From: Panicum virgatum
Lineage: Eukaryota > Streptophyta > Magnoliopsida > Poales > Poaceae
Direction of reading: 5' to 3'
Length of the DNA stretch: 64,000 nucleotides
Assembly: GCF_016808335.1 (NCBI RefSeq)
Contig: NC_053137.1
Location: 47,979,781-48,043,780, forward strand
Shown: positions 12,201 through 24,272 of the stretch, piece after piece
How positions within the stretch are numbered: the stretch's first letter is position 1
Layout of the letters: the number at the start of each line of letters is the position of its first letter
Made by a program: the position numbers and the translations under genes
The notes under the pieces: generated by a model
Database searches by the model: none
The model's input: only the letters and a program-made list of their open reading frames with translations
What the model was told of the DNA's origin: nothing

Positions 12201-13983
12201 AAGTCTACTAAACAAACATTAAATCAAAGAAATAGCTACACATGAGAACTGACCACGAAATTTTTATAGCAAAACTAGTGTCACATGTGTAAACTACCAT
12301 AAAATTTTTGGAGCAAGACAAGCTTTTAATCATCAGATAAGAAAAAGATAAAACATTTAGTATTTATTTACCTAGTGACACAAAACCATTTATACAGCAA
12401 AAACTTTCAACAAAAGCCTAACATATTATGATTCTAATGCATAGAGCTAATCACAAGGATTCCAAAACATCAAACTTTATATTTTTCTGAATTTCCTATG
12501 AATTTCTATGGAATTTCAAAGTTCTCAGCAAAAATTACAAAGAAGTCCTTAGTGGCACTATTCATATGAGTCACAGTCTATTCACATAACCCCATGGCCT
12601 TTCTCTAATTCTAACAACCAAGTCCCTGGCCGAGTCAGAGCAGGGGGCGGTGGTTCGACCGGCCAAAACTGGCGACGGCGATCGCCGGCGGCGAGGGTGG
12701 GGTTGGGGGAAATGGAGAGCAGGCCAAGGCGGACCTCCGGGTGTACTTGGCGCATCGGAAGAGGGTCGGAGGAGGGCTGGAGATGGGGTGTTGACGGCGA
12801 GCGGCGGCGATTGGAGCTCGGCTACGGCGGCGGGGTAGTTCCCGTGGAGGTTGGGCGAGAAGAAGGGGCTGGGGAGCTGCGATAGGACGAGGCACAGCTA
12901 ACGGAGTGGTCAGCGAGGGCGGAGGAGCTGCGGAGGGGCGGGTCGACGGCGAGGGTGAGCTTGTCGGAGTTCACGCGGGGCGGCGGCGGTGTTCTGCGGG
13001 TTCGGGGTAGAGAGCGAGCGAGAGGGCGAGTGGATTGCGATGCTGGGTCTCCAGGGGTGCTGAGGCGCGCGCAAAATGGGAGTCAGGGGTGCTGCTCTGC
13101 TCGGGCCACGGCGGCGGCGAGGTGGCAGCCGCGAGGAGCTTCTGGGTGGCGTGGCGAAGGGAGGGGAGGTCCAGCGCGAAGGAAGAGGGCGTCGAGGAGC
13201 TTCCGTGCGACGCGTGGGCGCCAGCGCGAAGCAAAGGCGAAGTCGGAGTTGGCCTACGGCCGGCCCAGAGCGGCGGCGGGCGGTGCTCGGCGCTGACGGC
13301 GGGAAACAGAGGAAGGAGCTGGAGGTGGAAGAAAAAGGACCCAAACGCAATTTCCAAAAATTCCAGGGACCAGTCTGTAAACTAGCGATAACTTTTAAAA
13401 TAGGGCTCAAATGAAAAAGTGCCCAACATGAAAGTTGTTCAATTTTTCAAGATCTACAACTTTGATGTTGTGCAAAAATTTATTTGATCAAAGATTTAAG
13501 AGCTAAAATTGAAAACATAAGAGGGATTTTGAATTCCAGGAATTTTGTCTTTTTCAATGTATTTTCACTTTAAACATAGACTTAAAAGCAAATTTTGCTG
13601 CCTTGCAATAAATGCACTGAATTTTGCAAAAACACCCTCCACAAAAGCAACAATTGCACACCCTATTCAAATTAACTATAAAAAGGACCTTGCATAAAAT
13701 CATAATTACACATATAACCTTTATATTTACAAAAAGATCCTTTTTCAAGCAATTCAAGCACATGATGCATAATTTGCTTCTAATTACCCTAAATTGGCTA
13801 TTTAAAAACCTGGGCCGTCACATATTGTATACTTGTAAAAAGTTTCATGATTTTTGGAGCTGAATTGTATGTCTTGTTGATAAAAAAAAATTAGAATCAT
13901 CTACAGGTTTCTGTTCACATCACTTAACTGATGGAACGAACGCCGGTGTTAAAAAAGGAATGAAAACTAAGTGTCAATTAGTT
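9238..13983. mobile_element. Foldback (long inverted repeat) element, interrupted
   Basis: AATTTCCT (9230-9237 and 13984-13991) flanks sequence whose ends are inverted copies. The block at about 9285-9370 (TTTGACACTGAGTTAAG..., GTTCCATCCGTTAAGTGA) matches the reverse complement of about 13915-13975. 9410-9660 pairs imperfectly with 9730-9930 plus 13828-13900. Without the solo LTR it is about 0.85 kb and mostly palindromic. An 8-bp duplication and long imperfect inverted repeats suggest a Mutator- or hAT-type MITE. Assignment is uncertain. Confidence 0.55.
9931..13822 (-). mobile_element. Solo LTR (3.9 kb) of a large-LTR Ty3/gypsy-type family
   Basis: On the minus strand it begins TGTGACGGCCCAGG and ends GGTTCTGCCACA. 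Near-matching 5-bp flanks TATTA / TATTG bracket it, and it splits a palindrome whose halves rejoin when it is removed. No gag, pol or second LTR is present, so it is a solo LTR left by LTR-LTR recombination. A GC-rich island at about 12640-13340 gives spurious Arg/Pro/Ala-rich frames. Blocks such as 10430-10600 align with 38870-39010 of another solo LTR, so the two families are related. Very long LTRs recall the Del/Tekay chromovirus group (inference). Confidence 0.8.
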
Positions 13984-13991
13984 AATTTCCT

Positions 13992-14536
13992 CTCTTATAT
14001 ATCAGTATTTATTGTAGATTGAGCAATTTATTCTTATCTCATCTAAAGTCCCACAGTTCACAGTTAATTCGTTGTACCATAAACTTTATTTCTAGAAATT
14101 CTGATGCTGACTTCTATTAAATAGTCTCTCTTAACTTCTTGTCCGAAAATTTAAAGGTAGAATTGGGACCAAACTTTTAGCTAAGACCTTTTGTTGAAAC
14201 TTTCGGCTCATTTTCTTACAAAATGCTAGGGTACCCGAAACATAAGAAAAATTTATTGGAGATGTTTCGATTTTTATAGTTTCTTCTAAAATTTTAGAAA
14301 TTTCTCTAAATTCTAATCCAAACAAATTTCTTCAAGAAAATGAAGGGATTTGTGAAATAAGGTGAATAAAGGACATACTACATTCAAAAAATAGAATTTC
14401 TTTGATCGTGGACGATGGACTATCTCCATGTGCCCTCAACGTTGTGTCCCCTGCTTTAAGTTAGAACGTATCATAATTATTTACATGATTTCAGAGATTG
14501 GGCTTGGCTACATCTTTAAGTAAGAGTATTTCAGAC
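13992..14536. other. No gene recognised
   Basis: AT-rich intergenic sequence. No coding frame, RNA gene or convincing repeat end was seen. Confidence 0.6.
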
Positions 14537-14738
14537 TCGCTCCCTCCTTTTCAAAGCTGGTACACTTATTCTTTTACTTATGCGATTCAAAAGTATAAAG
14601 TATAATCATAAGATATTATTTTAATATAAATCTAGTTACATCATATTTGTGTAAAAATGTATCCTAGTAGAGTAATTATTGGCAAAAACTTGCCATAACC
14701 AAATAAAATAAGCCTTACAAATAAAAATAGAGGGGGTA
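14537..14738. mobile_element. Stowaway-like MITE (tentative)
   Basis: The left end reads ACTCGCTCCCTCC and the right end AGAGGGGGTA, an imperfect version of the CTCCCTC-type termini of grass Stowaway (mariner) MITEs, around about 200 bp of AT-rich sequence. The target TA is not clear. Confidence 0.4.
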
Positions 14739-15006
14739 CGACAATATCGCTTAGCCCAAAAGGCAAGAATTTGAACAGCACAAGCGTGATGCATGCACAT
14801 GGGGTTTCATCATAATACTAAAGAAGCTCAAAGTAGTGCAGAGTACCATAACACTATTGCATGCATGCAAAGACTTTTAGGACAACCTATTTAGTTCGAT
14901 TTACATTAGAAAATGGTAAAGTATCCCATTATTAATTCTAAATGATACTATATACCACACATTTGTAAAGAAAAATGATGTTTCCATTCGCGTCTAGTTT
15001 CGCTTA

Positions 15007-15334
15007 GGGCAAATACATTGCTATATGTCAACGGTCTTATAGTTCGTTTCATGCAACTCCACGTAGGATTTTTGATTAGGTGGTGGAGAGAGAGAGGAGA
15101 GAGAACAAGATGGTTTTTTCGCTAAAATTTAGGACTATGAGATTACTTTCTCACCATTGTACAAGTTGCTGCTGGTATGCAACTCACAATATTTTTTTAA
15201 TGCACAAATTATAGAATTATGTAATACTACGGAAGCTTATAAGACAACACATTGTATGTATTGTCTTTTACATCGTCACAAAATGATGTGGCAACGCATG
15301 AGATCGTCTATTAGACTAGACCAATGTACTTGCC
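15007..15334. mobile_element. MITE-like element with ACATTG-containing inverted ends
   Basis: The left end GGGCAAATACATTGC and the reverse complement of the right end GGCAAGTACATTGG are inverted repeats about 330 bp apart. A GA-rich run (15086-15106) lies inside. The right 80 bp recur at 17384-17472. Superfamily unassigned; flanks TTA / TTT only weakly suggest Harbinger. Confidence 0.5.
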
Positions 15335-15420
15335 TTTTCTTTAGCATCACAAAATTTTCATTAATTTGAGGCAAGACTACAATCAGCGGCTGCTATATCC
15401 AAGAGCCACTCTAGAATATA

Positions 15421-17261
15421 CAACAACAATAACATAGCCTTTTTTCTCAAGCAAGTTGGGGTAGGCTAGAGATGAAACCCGAAAGAAATAAGTTCAAGGT
15501 TCAGGCACATTGATAGCTAGTCTCCAAGCACTCCTATCCAAAGCTATCTCTTTAGAGATATTCCAATCCTTAAGGTCTCTCTTAACCAACTCATCCCACG
15601 TCAGTTTAGGTCTACCTCTACCCCTCTTTACATTATCGACCCGCTCAAAAACCCCATTACGCACCGGCGCCTCAGGAGGCCTTCGTTGGACATGTCCAAA
15701 CCATCTCAGCCGATGCTGAATAAGTTTCTCCTCAATTGGTGCCACCCCGACCCTATCCCGAATAACTTCGTTCCGGACTCTATCCCTCCTTGTGTGCCCG
15801 CAAAACCACCGCAACATCCGCATCTCTGCTACACTCAGTTGCTGCACATGTCGCCTTTTTGTAGGCCAACATTCAGCACCGTATAACATCGCCGGACGAA
15901 TTGTTGTCCTATAGAATTTGCCTTTTAGCTTTTGTGGCACCCTCTTGTCACCAAGGATGCCAGAAGCTTGCCGCCATTTCAACCAGCCAGCTGAAATTCT
16001 ATGCCTAACATCTTCATCAATGTCGCCATCCTTTTGTAGCACCGATCCTAAATACCGAAAAGTATCCTTCTGGGCCACCACTTGCCCATCTAAACTAACG
16101 TCTCCCCCCTCATGCCTAGTAGCGCTGAAATCGCACATCATGTACTCGGTCTTGGTCCTACTAAGTCTGAACCCTTTCGACTCTAACGTGCGTCCACAGC
16201 TCTAACTTCCTATTAACCCCTGCCCTACTCTCGTCAACTAGCACCACATCATCAGCAAAAAGCATACACCAAGGGATCTCACCTTGTATATCCCTTGTGA
16301 CCTCATCCATCACTAAAGCAAATAAATAAGGACTCAATGCTGATCCCTGGTGTAGGCCTATGTTAATAGAAAAGTCAGTGGTGTTGCTATCACATGTCCG
16401 GACAAACGTCGTCGCATCCTTGTACATATCCTTAATGAGGGTAATGTACTTAGTTGGGACTTTATGCTTCTCCAAAGCCCACCACATGACATTTCTCGGT
16501 ACTTTGTCATATGCCTTCTCAAGGTCAATGAAGACCATGTGCAAGTCCTTCTTCTGCTCCCTATATCTCTCCATCAATTGTCGTATTAAGAAAATCGCCT
16601 CTATGGTTGATCTTCCAGGCATGAACCCAAATTGGTTTTGGGTCACACTTGTCACTCTTCTTAGGCGATGCTCGATAACCCTCTCCCAAAGCTTCATCGT
16701 ATGGCTCATCAGCTTAATCCCACGGTAGTTAGTACAATTTTGAACATCGCCCTTGTTTTTGAAGATAGGTACTAATATACTTCTCCTCCATTCTACCGGC
16801 ATCTTGTTTGACCGAAAAATGAGATTAAAAAGCTTAGTTAACCATACTATTGCTCTATCTCCTAGACATCTCCACACCTCAATGGGAATACCATCAGGGC
16901 CCATCGCTTTACCTCTCTTCATTCTCTTCAAAGCCTCCCCGATCTCTACTTCCTGAATTCTCCTCACAAAACGTATGTTTGTATCGTCAAAAGAGTCATC
17001 TAAGTCAAGGGTAGGGCTCTCACTCTCCCCATTAAACAACTTGTCGAAGTACTCTCTCCATCTATCCATGATCTCCTCATCCTTCACTAGCAGTCGATCT
17101 GTCCCATCCTTAATGCATTTGATTTGATTGATGTCCCTTGTCTTCCGCTCGCGGATCCTAGCCATCCTATAAATGTCATTCTCCCCTTCTTTCGTGCCTA
17201 GCCGCTGATTCAGGTCATCATACGCCTTACCCTTTGCTACACTCACAGCTCGCTTTCCAAA
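15421..17261 (-). mobile_element. 5'-truncated RTE-type LINE
   Basis: A 9-bp target duplication TAGAATATA is exact at 15412-15420 and 17262-17270. On the minus strand the 3' end carries GCCTACCCCAACTTGCTTGA and finishes in GTTATTGTTGTTGTA, the signature tail of plant RTE LINEs. The coding part begins mid-polyprotein at about 17255, so the endonuclease and 5' end were lost at insertion. Confidence 0.92.
15494..17255 (-). pseudogene. LINE reverse transcriptase, truncated and frameshifted
   Basis: The minus frame from about 17255 to 16161 carries the RT domain: GPDGIP, NYRGI, FIDLEKAYD, LHQGSALSP and the catalytic FADD. At about 16190-16200 the frame is lost just after the NRKLELW block and resumes in the next frame, running to 15494 through the conserved C-terminal region (FRYLGSVLQKDGDID, YGAECW, RGRPKLTWDE). 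An indel of two missing bases or one extra base explains it. The endonuclease domain is absent by 5' truncation. Inactive. Confidence 0.9.
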
Positions 17262-17383
17262 TAGAATATAGTCAAACCAAAAATAAGATCGATCGGAGAT
17301 CAATCCCATACTAGCACATGTGTGAGCTTGCTACCCACCCAATTAACTCTAAACAAAACACAACTCTTGCGTAGTTCTGTGAT

Positions 17384-17472
17384 GTGACAATGTCTTTTAC
17401 ATCGTCTTAAAATAATATAGCAATGCATGAAATTGTCTATTAAACTAGACCAATATACTTACTCGTAGTAGT
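17384..17472. repeat. Fragment related to the MITE-like element at 15007-15334
   Basis: About 85 bp (GTCTTTTACATCGTC ... TAGACCAATATACTTAC) align with 15260-15334 in the same orientation. The other end is missing, so it is a remnant or a partial duplication. Confidence 0.6.
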
Positions 17473-17547
17473 AAAGGAATAAGAACAAGGTATATAATAG
17501 AGCCAACGGTTGGCGGTAAGACCTCTCAACCAAAGTATAGTAGTTTA

Positions 17548-17721
17548 GGTCAGTCTCAGTGAAAGTGTGATGACACAGTTATTTAGACTAGAATTTTAAG
17601 AACTGTGCCAGTGGAGTGTCATGGTGATGACACTCCTCTCTTCTCTTTTATCATACTATTGGTACATGCTATCAAATTTAATGTTCATAACACTTTTATG
17701 ACACTCCCACTGAAATTAGCC
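17548..17721. mobile_element. Tourist-like MITE
   Basis: 174 bp between exact TTA duplications (17545-17547, 17722-17724). Inverted ends GGTCAGTCTCAGTG and CACTGAAATTAGCC. Internal sequence (TCATGGTGATGACACTCCTCTC) parallels the MITE at 1370-1378 + 8084-8270, so both belong to one family. Confidence 0.85.
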
Positions 17722-17724
17722 TTA

Positions 17725-20117
17725 GTCCTTCGTCACTAATATAAGGCCCACATGTTCCTCTTACAAGTCTTTTTGGTTTTTGTGCTCAAGCTGACTGCAA
17801 GCTTGCAGTCTATCTCTCCTTTTTTTCTTTTTCTTCTCCTTCACCTCAGCATTTAGTCTTCTTGCAGCCTGTTATAATGCTTTCTCTAACACGGGTTAAT
17901 TTCCAAATAGGTTTATGGAAAATACAAACAACCCTACCTACCGGGTGTACCGAGCGGAGGGCCCGAGTCCCCGTCCGATTTGCAAATCACACGGCGACCA
18001 CCGGCGGCCGGCGGGCATAGGAGGTGGAGAGGCGACTAGGCAGCGTCCGGAGGAAGCGGCAGCAGTGGAGCATACAATTTTGGGGACGGGGACGGTGGAT
18101 TGCGATGGAACAGGCGACTGGCGGTGATGCTCGAAGAGGCAGCAACTGGCGGCGGAGGTGCTCAGGAGGCGTTCTAGCTGGTTGCGGGGACGGTCGAGGA
18201 GGCGTCAGCTAGCGGCAGTAAAGTTCATGGGAGCGGTGGATATATCTTGAGCTCTCCATGGCAGTACGATTTTTCTCTCCCTCTAGCTTCGATTTCGGAG
18301 TGTATTTTTGTTCCGAGCGCTCCATCTTTCTCCCCTAATCTAGGATAGAAAATTGCGGAGCAGAAGCGCCACCACATCCTAAAATAGCATAGATTTATCA
18401 TTGGTTTGCTCGGGCTCCTCCATGCGGCAATGCCTCGCCACCACTTCCTTTCATTTTCTCCCCAACCGGAGGTCCAGCCTGAATTTCCTTCCTCCTTCGG
18501 TCCTTCCTTTGAGGAATGCATGTCTTGAAGGGAGATATGGAAGATGGATTGAAATGAGGTATGGTACATTGCAAATTTCCTACTTTGCTCCCCTGTTTGT
18601 TGGTTTAGTTTTTTGTTGGAGTACTATGTTGTTGCAGCGTGTTCTGCATTCAGGTTGGGCAAAAAAATATTATGTACCTCGATGCATCATGGGTTACGAG
18701 AAAGAAAGAACTTTCATGACTGCTGTCAGTGTTTTCTTTTCTGGAAAATACAGAATTGTCTGTATCATGGGAAATTAACTCTTTGCTCACAATGCTAAGG
18801 CCGCGGAGGATTTCAAAATATTGTCGCACTGCACATTGGTATAGACTCAATGAGCACATTGCAATTCGACAATTATATAAGGATGATCCAATCAACTTTA
18901 GATAGATGGCTTGCCCTGCCAGCATGCAACTTTGATGAGTTGATTTATCACCATCCCACAATGCACAGAGAGTTCCACTTTTTTCTTTGTGTTGGATGAC
19001 AAAATGCTATCACTTCATAAAAGGTTGCATAACCGATGTGCAAATTGAACCGAAATAGTAGTAGCGGTTGAACTTGGAAGGCCATTCTTTTATGATGATT
19101 GCCATGTACCTGTATAAGAGATGTTGTGCTCCGTATACCCTATTTTAGAGGATTCTTAAAGCAAATTAACTGATATGAGGATGAGGCAGATCTGTGTAAC
19201 CTGTAAAACATTAAATAGATCCAATAGTTGCCTCCACCTAATACAGTATCTGCATAAAATCTTTACTATGTGTTAGCATTAATCTTGTTACTAGATTGTG
19301 TCCAGGTCCAGCTTTTGTCTATGTTCATTCCTATTAGTGCTAGGTAGATTGCAGCTTCTAGTTAAAGAGAATAGTATGCAGATCGTATAGTCTTGATTGC
19401 ATTAATTAGGAGGATATCATGGGCAGGTGTGCAGCCTTTTATCCTCTATATATTGCGAGAAAACGATGAGGGCTAGAGTGGCCCGAGTCAAAAAAAAAAA
19501 CTTGTGTGTTGTTGTGTTCTCATGGGTGTCCACCAGAGAAGAAATACTGGTGTATTTGTGATAAGCATCTAGAAAGTGAGGGACTAGTTTCCAACAATAT
19601 GATTTAGTCATTTATGCTGTACATATTTATTCTGCCTTACTAGCTACCTAAGTTTTGTATACTTTTCTAAAGAGGAGTACTCAGCAAACCCCAAATGTAA
19701 ATCATTTATTCATGTCTCCCGGTCTCCCCAAAATGTGAGTAAAATAGTGGATATGTTGCTATTCCAAGGTCATGCAACTGATTTGATGTATTCTTTTTTA
19801 AAAAAAACTTTTAGATGCAATGCATATGGAAGTTTTCTTATAGGGCAGACTGTCTTCTCTTAAAAAATATACAAGTATTTAAATGATACAAGAGGATTTT
19901 CTCCTAAGAATGCTTCAAAAGCCACATCCTTTTCTGATTCTTGGGGTTACACTATGGACCATCTCATATAACACGATAATTTCACAAAATATGAATGGGA
20001 ATTCATAAAAGCATTTTCTTCAACTAACATGGTTACTACTTGCCAGGTACGCAGTGACAAATCTATCCATGATAATTTTCTGAAATTATCATTCAGTAAG
20101 CTCTTGCATGCTGCAGA
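17725..20117. other. Upstream region of WEB-family gene
   Basis: No credible coding frame. A GC-rich patch (17930-18210) and following sequence could hold promoter and leader exons. The CTGCAG at 20111-20116, one base before the ATG, looks like a 3' splice site, so the 5' UTR is probably spliced from an exon further upstream that I could not place. Confidence 0.4.
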
Positions 20118-22529
20118 ATGGATGAAGTGAGTGTGGAAAGGGTGCCACTGGTATCTGTTGCTTCTGACTCTGTCAATGTAGAAGCAAGTTTGATTGATTC
20201 AGAACCTCCTGCTGCCTTAGATTTTCCTAAAAAAGCCCCGGTTGTTCATAGTAGACATTTAAGTGAAGATTTAAGTGCCCTTACAATTAATGATTTGCGT
20301 GTGAACAATGGAGAGCAGAATTGCAATGAGCAGATTGAAGGAAAGGGCGTAAATAGTCATGGTCACATTAGACATTTTAGTACAGATTTAAGTTCCCTTG
20401 AAATTAATGATTTATACGCAAACAAAGGAGAGGAGAATGGCCATAACCTGCTTTGTGGAAAGGGAGAAAGTCGCCCTAACTCAGCTGAAAGAAACATTTA
20501 TAAGGCAGCAGAGATTGCTGAACGCTTCATTAAATCTATAGATAACAGAGTGCTTGTTGACACTGGAGCACCAATAGAATCCGTTAAAGAGGCAGTAAGC
20601 AAATTTGGAGGTATTCTCGACTGGAAGGAGGTAATGTCTATTTTACTGAAATGTTCTCTGTATGTCTCGTTGCCTTTTTTTTTTGGTGTTAACTTATGAA
20701 ATATCGTGGATCCTGTTTATTTTGTGCAGAGACGTAAAAATGTTCAAAATGCACTTGACAAGGCACTTGAAGATACTCCTGATTACCAAAGAAGAGCAGA
20801 AGCTACAGAAGTTGAGAAAAATAAAGTTCTAATGGAATTGTGTACCACTAGGCGAACCATAGAAGGGCTCAAGCTTAACTTGGAGAAGGCACAAACTGAG
20901 GCAATACAAGCACAACAAGACTCAGAGCTCGCTAATATACGGTTCAAGGAGATACAACAGGGAATTGCTTGCAGAGAGAGTGCTGCAGCAAAGGCAGAGA
21001 TTGAGCTCGCAAAATACCGCCATGCTAATGCCTTAGCAGAACTACAGTCAGTGAAAGATGAGCTGGCACAACTTCAGAAGGAGTACACAGCCTTAAAAAC
21101 TAAAAGGGACAATGCTGAGACAAAGGCATGTGAATCCAATGCTGCATCACAGGAGATTGAGAAGACCGTTGATGACCTCACCCTTGAGCTCATCGCATTG
21201 AAACAATTGTTGACATCTTCTCAAGCTACTCATATCATAGCAGAGGAACAAAAATTAAATTTCGCTTTGGCATATCAACAAGAGAAGGCAAAATGGCAGA
21301 ATGAGCTGAAGCAAGTTGATGATGAGGTTCAAAAGATACATGATGCAGCAGCAGTCAATAAAGATCTCGAGTCCAAGCTAGAAGCTGCCTCTACACTGTT
21401 GGTGAAGTTGCAAGATCAGTTTTCTACTTATTTAAAAGGGGAGGAATGGCCTGAAGAGGTTAGCCTAGATGGAGAGGCAGGGATCCCAATTGTTAGTACT
21501 CGGGCGAAGCTGGCAAAGAGTAGGAAGGAGCTGGAGGACATGAGGGCAGACATTAAAAGGGCCAAGGATGAGGTCAGAATACTTTGGAATGCTGCTGCTA
21601 CACTGCGAGCTGATATAGAGAGGAACGAGACAGATCTGGGGGCATTGAGACACAAAGAGCACCTTGCTTCTGTTTCTGTCTCATCTCTACAGGAAGAATT
21701 GAGCAACAAGACATATGAGCTCAATATTGTCCATGAAAGAACAAAAGCAGCTGAGATGCCTGCAGAGCTACAGCAGGCAACTAAAGTCATGGAACAAGCA
21801 AACTCAAAAGCTCAGATGGCCCGTCATGAGCTGGCGAAGGCTAGGGAAGAGGCAGATCAAGCCAAGGCACAAGTCAATGTCGCCAAGTTGAGGCTCGAAG
21901 CAGTGTCGAGGGAGATTCTTGCAGTGAACACATCTGAAGAAATTGCAACCGCCTCAGCAAATGCACTGCAAGAATACAAGCTGGAAACACATATAGACCC
22001 CCAAGTTGAACGAGTAAGCGACAACTATGTGACGTTATCACTTGAAGAGTACGATGCGTTAAGCAAGAAAGCACAAGATGCTGAGGACCTTGCCAAGAAG
22101 CGGGTCATTAAGGCTGTTGAGAAGATTAAGCAAGCCAAGGATGCAGAGGTGAGGAGCTTGAATCAGATGGAGCAGTTGGCCAAGCAAATCAATGGGAGGA
22201 AGTTGGAGCTGAGGGCCGCACAGGAGAAAGCTAATTCGGCACAGTATGGCAAGTTGACCATGGAGAACGAGCTGAGGAAGCGGTGGGCCACACATGAGCA
22301 ACAGACAGATGCGGGTGAGTCAGCCCATGGCATTGCTGATCTCCCAAATTTGAAGAACTCGTCGTTGTCTTTTGATGCAGCATCATCCACCTCCAATCCT
22401 CAAATGGTTGGATCATTGTCTAGAGCTGACACGATAGCGGCAACTAGGGTGAAAGAATCGAAGCCACGGAAGTCGTTGTTTCCACGGTCCATAGTAGCTA
22501 TGTTTGTTTCTAGGAAGAAGACACATTGA
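20118..22529 (+). CDS. WEB/PMI2-family coiled-coil protein
   Basis: Two exons, 20118-20630 and 20730-22529 (GT-AG intron, phase 0), 770 residues. Residues about 125-171 ([20 protein letters not shown], then VSKFGG) and the long Lys/Glu/Ala-rich coiled coil after them match the DUF827/WEB family. Family members WEB1 and PMI2 in Arabidopsis act in the cytosol and maintain speed and direction of chloroplast photorelocation through actin. The C-terminus ends in a basic [12 protein letters not shown]...RKK tail, typical of the family. N-terminal residues 44-77 and 83-116 are a 39-residue-period duplication (RHxSxDLSxLxINDL). The start is the first ATG after a likely 3' splice site. Which paralogue it is cannot be told. 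A Sirevirus sits 263 bp past the stop. Confidence 0.93.
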
Positions 22530-22792
22530 AAGTAACATTCCTTTCCACTGATAAGAGCGTGGTAAGTTCTTTAGTATGATTAATTTGTACATGTACTCGT
22601 GTAGCATATAGGATACAATTTCAAACACGGAATGCAGAAGCGATTCAGAAATTTTATTTAATTTGTGCTGAAGATTTTATCGAGCATTGGTTGAGTTGCC
22701 TCTCTGATCACTGTGCTAATATTGTTAGAAGCATACAACACGACTCCTTGTCTGCTGTTGACTTGAGAATTTCATGTTGGCTGTTGAAAAAT

Positions 22793-24272
22793 TGAAAACG
22801 ATCGGGTGCTCTAGCTAAAAGGGGAGGGGTGAATTAGACACTATTAAAATCTTAACATATGGCTCCAACTAATTTGCACAAAACTTAAACTAGATCAAGC
22901 TATTTAGATGTGCAACTACGGTTCACCTTAGTGTGAAAACCCTTATCCCAAAAGAGTTTTGCAACCTATATCCAATCCTAGCAAGATGCTACACTAAAAA
23001 AGTAAAGGCACACAAGTTGCAATATGAAATGCGAAAGCTTAAAGATAGGGATGAGAGGAAGCAAACTCTCAACACGAGGATTTATCCCGTGGTTCGGATT
23101 GCCACAAAGACGCCTCTACGTCCACGTTGTTGAAGCACTCACGAAGAGTATCGCTTCCCGGCAATCAAGTCTCTTCCGTGAACACAATCACGGTCACCTT
23201 GATCCCGATCTTCACTAAGGGAGATTGCCCATGAAGGAGGGGTCTCCGTCCCCCGCACAATGTCGTCGACGCCGCTCCACACCAAGCCGGAGGGTCGTTG
23301 ACTTGCCGGCGAGTCACCAAAGCTCCAAGGAGGCCGGCGCACCGAGATACAACTTTGGTTCACTCTAGAACCACAGCACAAGGATCTAAATCTTGCTTGA
23401 TCACTCACTCAAGTGCTAACCTTGCACAAACACTCACAAAAGTTGTGCTAAGGACTAAGGATTTGATCTTTATGCTCTTGGATGGCTTGGAGATGTTCTT
23501 GGGTGTGTGTGGGATGTCCAACAACTCCAGTAAACTTCAAATGGCCGGGGTGAGGCGTATATATAGGCCACCAAGTCTTGTAGCCGTTGCTCCAACGGTC
23601 AGCAGAAAACAGCATACCATCGGATGAACCGATGCCTCTGCCTGGGGTGGCGTCGGTTCATCCGGTCACTCTCAGACTCGAAGTAGCCGTTGAGCTTCTG
23701 ACGCACTGTTTGCGACACCACCGGTTTAACCGATGACTGTGTGTCGGTTAAACCGGTCACTCACAGCACTCAACTAGCCATTGGTTTCTTTCTCTCCTGC
23801 TGACGTCATTACACCAGTGCTATGCTCCGATGCACCACCGGTTCAACCGGTGCTGAAGGCTTGGCTCCTTCGTGCTTGATATCGTCTCTGGAACATAGTA
23901 CATCCAATGCACCGATGCCTAGCTTGACGCCGTCGGTTCAACCGGTGACCTGGCTATCTTGACTTGGTCTTCGCTTGATCTCCATTTGCTGCTTAGACTT
24001 GCACCGATGCCAAGGCGTCGGATCTTCCGACAACCATCGGATGCACCGATGCTATAGGCATCGGTTCTTCCGGTGCTACTGATTTCAGTAGAACTCGTCC
24101 AATTCAGCGTTTCTTTTTGTTCTTTCTTCGTGTTTTGTTTTGTATAGCCTTTTTACTTCATCCCTGGGATCTAGAAATGTTCACTTAATAAAAGCATTAG
24201 TCTCATTTATTGCGTTGTCATTCGATCACCAAAATCACTCGAAATGGCATAAATGGTGTCATGTTCGTTACA
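22793..24272 (-). repeat. 3' LTR of Sirevirus-type element
   Basis: 1480 bp. The segment 23615-24085 is packed with imperfect palindromes built on CATCGGTT / AACCGGTG, for example CACCGGTTCAACCGGTG at 23836-23852. The same block recurs in the other LTR. Confidence 0.93.

Noticed and set aside
12910..13410. Open frames on both strands of the GC island in the first solo LTR
   Set aside because: Many overlapping frames in all phases with Ser/Pro/Arg runs. No domain, and inside an LTR.
17915..18212. Short plus frames in a GC-rich patch upstream of the WEB-family gene
   Set aside because: No similarity to known proteins. More likely promoter or leader sequence.
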